A stretch of DNA of 64,000 nt from Bin55 sp965205545 (GTDB taxonomy: Bacteria; Pseudomonadota; Gammaproteobacteria; Pseudomonadales; Azotimanducaceae). Under the pieces are notes generated by a model. It saw only the letters and a program-made list of their open reading frames with translations, was not told the DNA's origin and ran no database searches. The translations under genes were made by a program, and so were the position numbers. The stretch covers positions 496,001 through 560,000 of the forward strand of contig OZ242170.1 in NCBI GenBank assembly GCA_965205545.1, in the 5' to 3' direction. Shown piece after piece: positions 63,306-64,000 of this stretch (position 1 is its first letter; each line of letters begins with the position of its first letter).

Positions 63306-64000
63306 ATGAAATCAGACAAACATGGCATCGCGATTTGGCGAATAGTTAAGCGATTAGCTATTCTCGGCACGGCCTCATACGTTGTAGTTTGTGCTGTCTT
63401 GTACGTGTTACAGGACCACTTCGTTTACTTTCCCACGGAGAGTTCCACCAAGCTGAGCTTACCTGCCGAAGAGTATGAAATCTCCCAAAGCAATGACGGG
63501 AAAGTCCTTCTCCATGGCTATGTAGTAAACCGTCGCGCTAACGGGCCTGTGGTGATCTTTTTCACTGGCAACGCAGGAGACGCCCGCAGTTACGTGAACG
63601 TACTCGGAAAGCTAAACGTTCCAGTCACACTTACGAACTACCGCGGCTATGGCAAGGGTCGAGGCACACCATCGGAAAAGGCAATCTTGTCGGATGCGAG
63701 ACACATGTTCGACAGGACTAAAGCAGAATTTCCCGATCGACCCATAGTTCTAATGGGATTTAGTTTGGGCAGCGGAGTAGCCATGCTCACAGCTGACGAA
63801 ACCGTCGATGGACTCATTCTTGTAAGTCCCTATCGATCGCTCGTTCATATAGCCGCGCGCAGTGTTATGCGCATTTTTCCATTGGAAGCGTTAATGAAAA
63901 GCAAATTCGACTCAAGATCCAATCTGGATGAGTTACCGAACAATGTGCTTGTTCTCTACTCTTCGATCGATCGCACGATTCCTACAGCGGAAACACTAAG
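63306..64000 (+). CDS. Membrane-anchored alpha/beta hydrolase, runs off window
   Basis: 231 residues from ATG 63306 to the window end with no stop. An N-terminal helix (AILGTASYVVVCAVLYVLQD) is followed by VVIFFTGNAGDA, LTNYRGYGKG, nucleophile elbow MGFSLGSGV, VSPYRSLVHIAARS and the acid in YSSIDRTIP. It is colinear with the hydrolase at 54.5 kb (ILAAPYRSLVHVGRK there), so the two are paralogues. The catalytic histidine lies past the edge. A nearby ATG at 63302 is out of frame. Confidence 0.85.
   Translation, partial: MKSDKHGIAIWRIVKRLAILGTASYVVVCAVLYVLQDHFVYFPTESSTKLSLPAEEYEISQSNDGKVLLHGYVVNRRANGPVVIFFTGNAGDARSYVNVLGKLNVPVTLTNYRGYGKGRGTPSEKAILSDARHMFDRTKAEFPDRPIVLMGFSLGSGVAMLTADETVDGLILVSPYRSLVHIAARSVMRIFPLEALMKSKFDSRSNLDELPNNVLVLYSSIDRTIPTAETL

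Noticed and set aside
1..64000. CRISPR array, rRNA or tRNA genes
   Set aside because: I looked for evenly spaced direct repeats and conserved RNA gene sequence and saw none; a covariance search (tRNAscan-SE, Rfam) would be decisive.

Overview
The window is a bacterial chromosomal segment of moderate GC with no rRNA, tRNA or CRISPR array that I can see. The type II secretion (T2SS) order gspE-F-G-H-I-J-K-L-M, a GspE close in layout to the Vibrio type, the ETF/ETF-quinone oxidoreductase cluster, MoaA with a DUF1285 neighbour, and PyrB all suggest a gammaproteobacterium, probably environmental or marine. The three Fe(II)/2-oxoglutarate-type oxygenases, the CRTAC1/multiheme cytochrome pair and the scattered decayed genes fit a metabolically broad or host-associated lineage. 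The species is not identifiable from sequence alone.

Layout. 0-4.5 kb: end of an agmatinase-family gene, a small lipoprotein, and a three-gene ABC-2 export operon (minus strand). 4.7-16.9 kb (plus strand): an S9-type peptidase homologue whose nucleophile serine appears to be histidine, a membrane pentaheme cytochrome/TPR protein overlapping a CRTAC1 (FG-GAP + ASPIC/UnbV) gene, a heterodimeric ABC exporter and an MFS transporter. 17-23 kb is an accessory zone: a hicBA-type toxin-antitoxin pair with a palindrome in its promoter, an SMP-30 hydrolase, a Fic-like protein without the catalytic His, an IS3 orfA fragment, a secreted protein of unknown function, a TnpB remnant and a frameshifted lipoprotein gene. 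23.4-28.3 kb: an orphan ATP-grasp protein, a Yip1-type membrane protein and a third ABC exporter.

28.3-34 kb holds the most irregular DNA. Two decayed copies of the gspL/gspM junction and one decayed copy of the 3' end of the neighbouring ABC gene lie in tandem, and one gspM-derived membrane segment appears to supply the signal sequence of a lipoprotein ORF. Next to it is a helical-repeat protein gene interrupted by one in-frame TAG (its intact paralogue is at 55.4-57.5 kb), a MORN-repeat lipoprotein and a PhyH-family oxygenase. 34-41.8 kb is the T2SS operon; gspC and gspD are absent from the window and GspL carries an acidic tandem-repeat insertion. 42-46.6 kb: pyrB, etfBA and ETF-QO.

46.7-64 kb: a second PhyH oxygenase, a duplicated YjbR protein, a sigma-region-4-like regulator upstream of moaA and DUF1285, a frameshifted second hicBA pair, an SRPBCC protein, a CmcJ/NvfI-type oxygenase, an alpha/beta hydrolase, the intact helical-repeat protein, a large membrane protein with a golvesin-like C-terminus, an AbiEi-AbiEii fusion gene broken by an in-frame TGA, and a second copy of the alpha/beta hydrolase running off the end. 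The most unusual items are the gspLM/ABC mosaic, the 1184-residue membrane/golvesin-like protein, the sigma-like protein, and the fused but broken AbiE gene.
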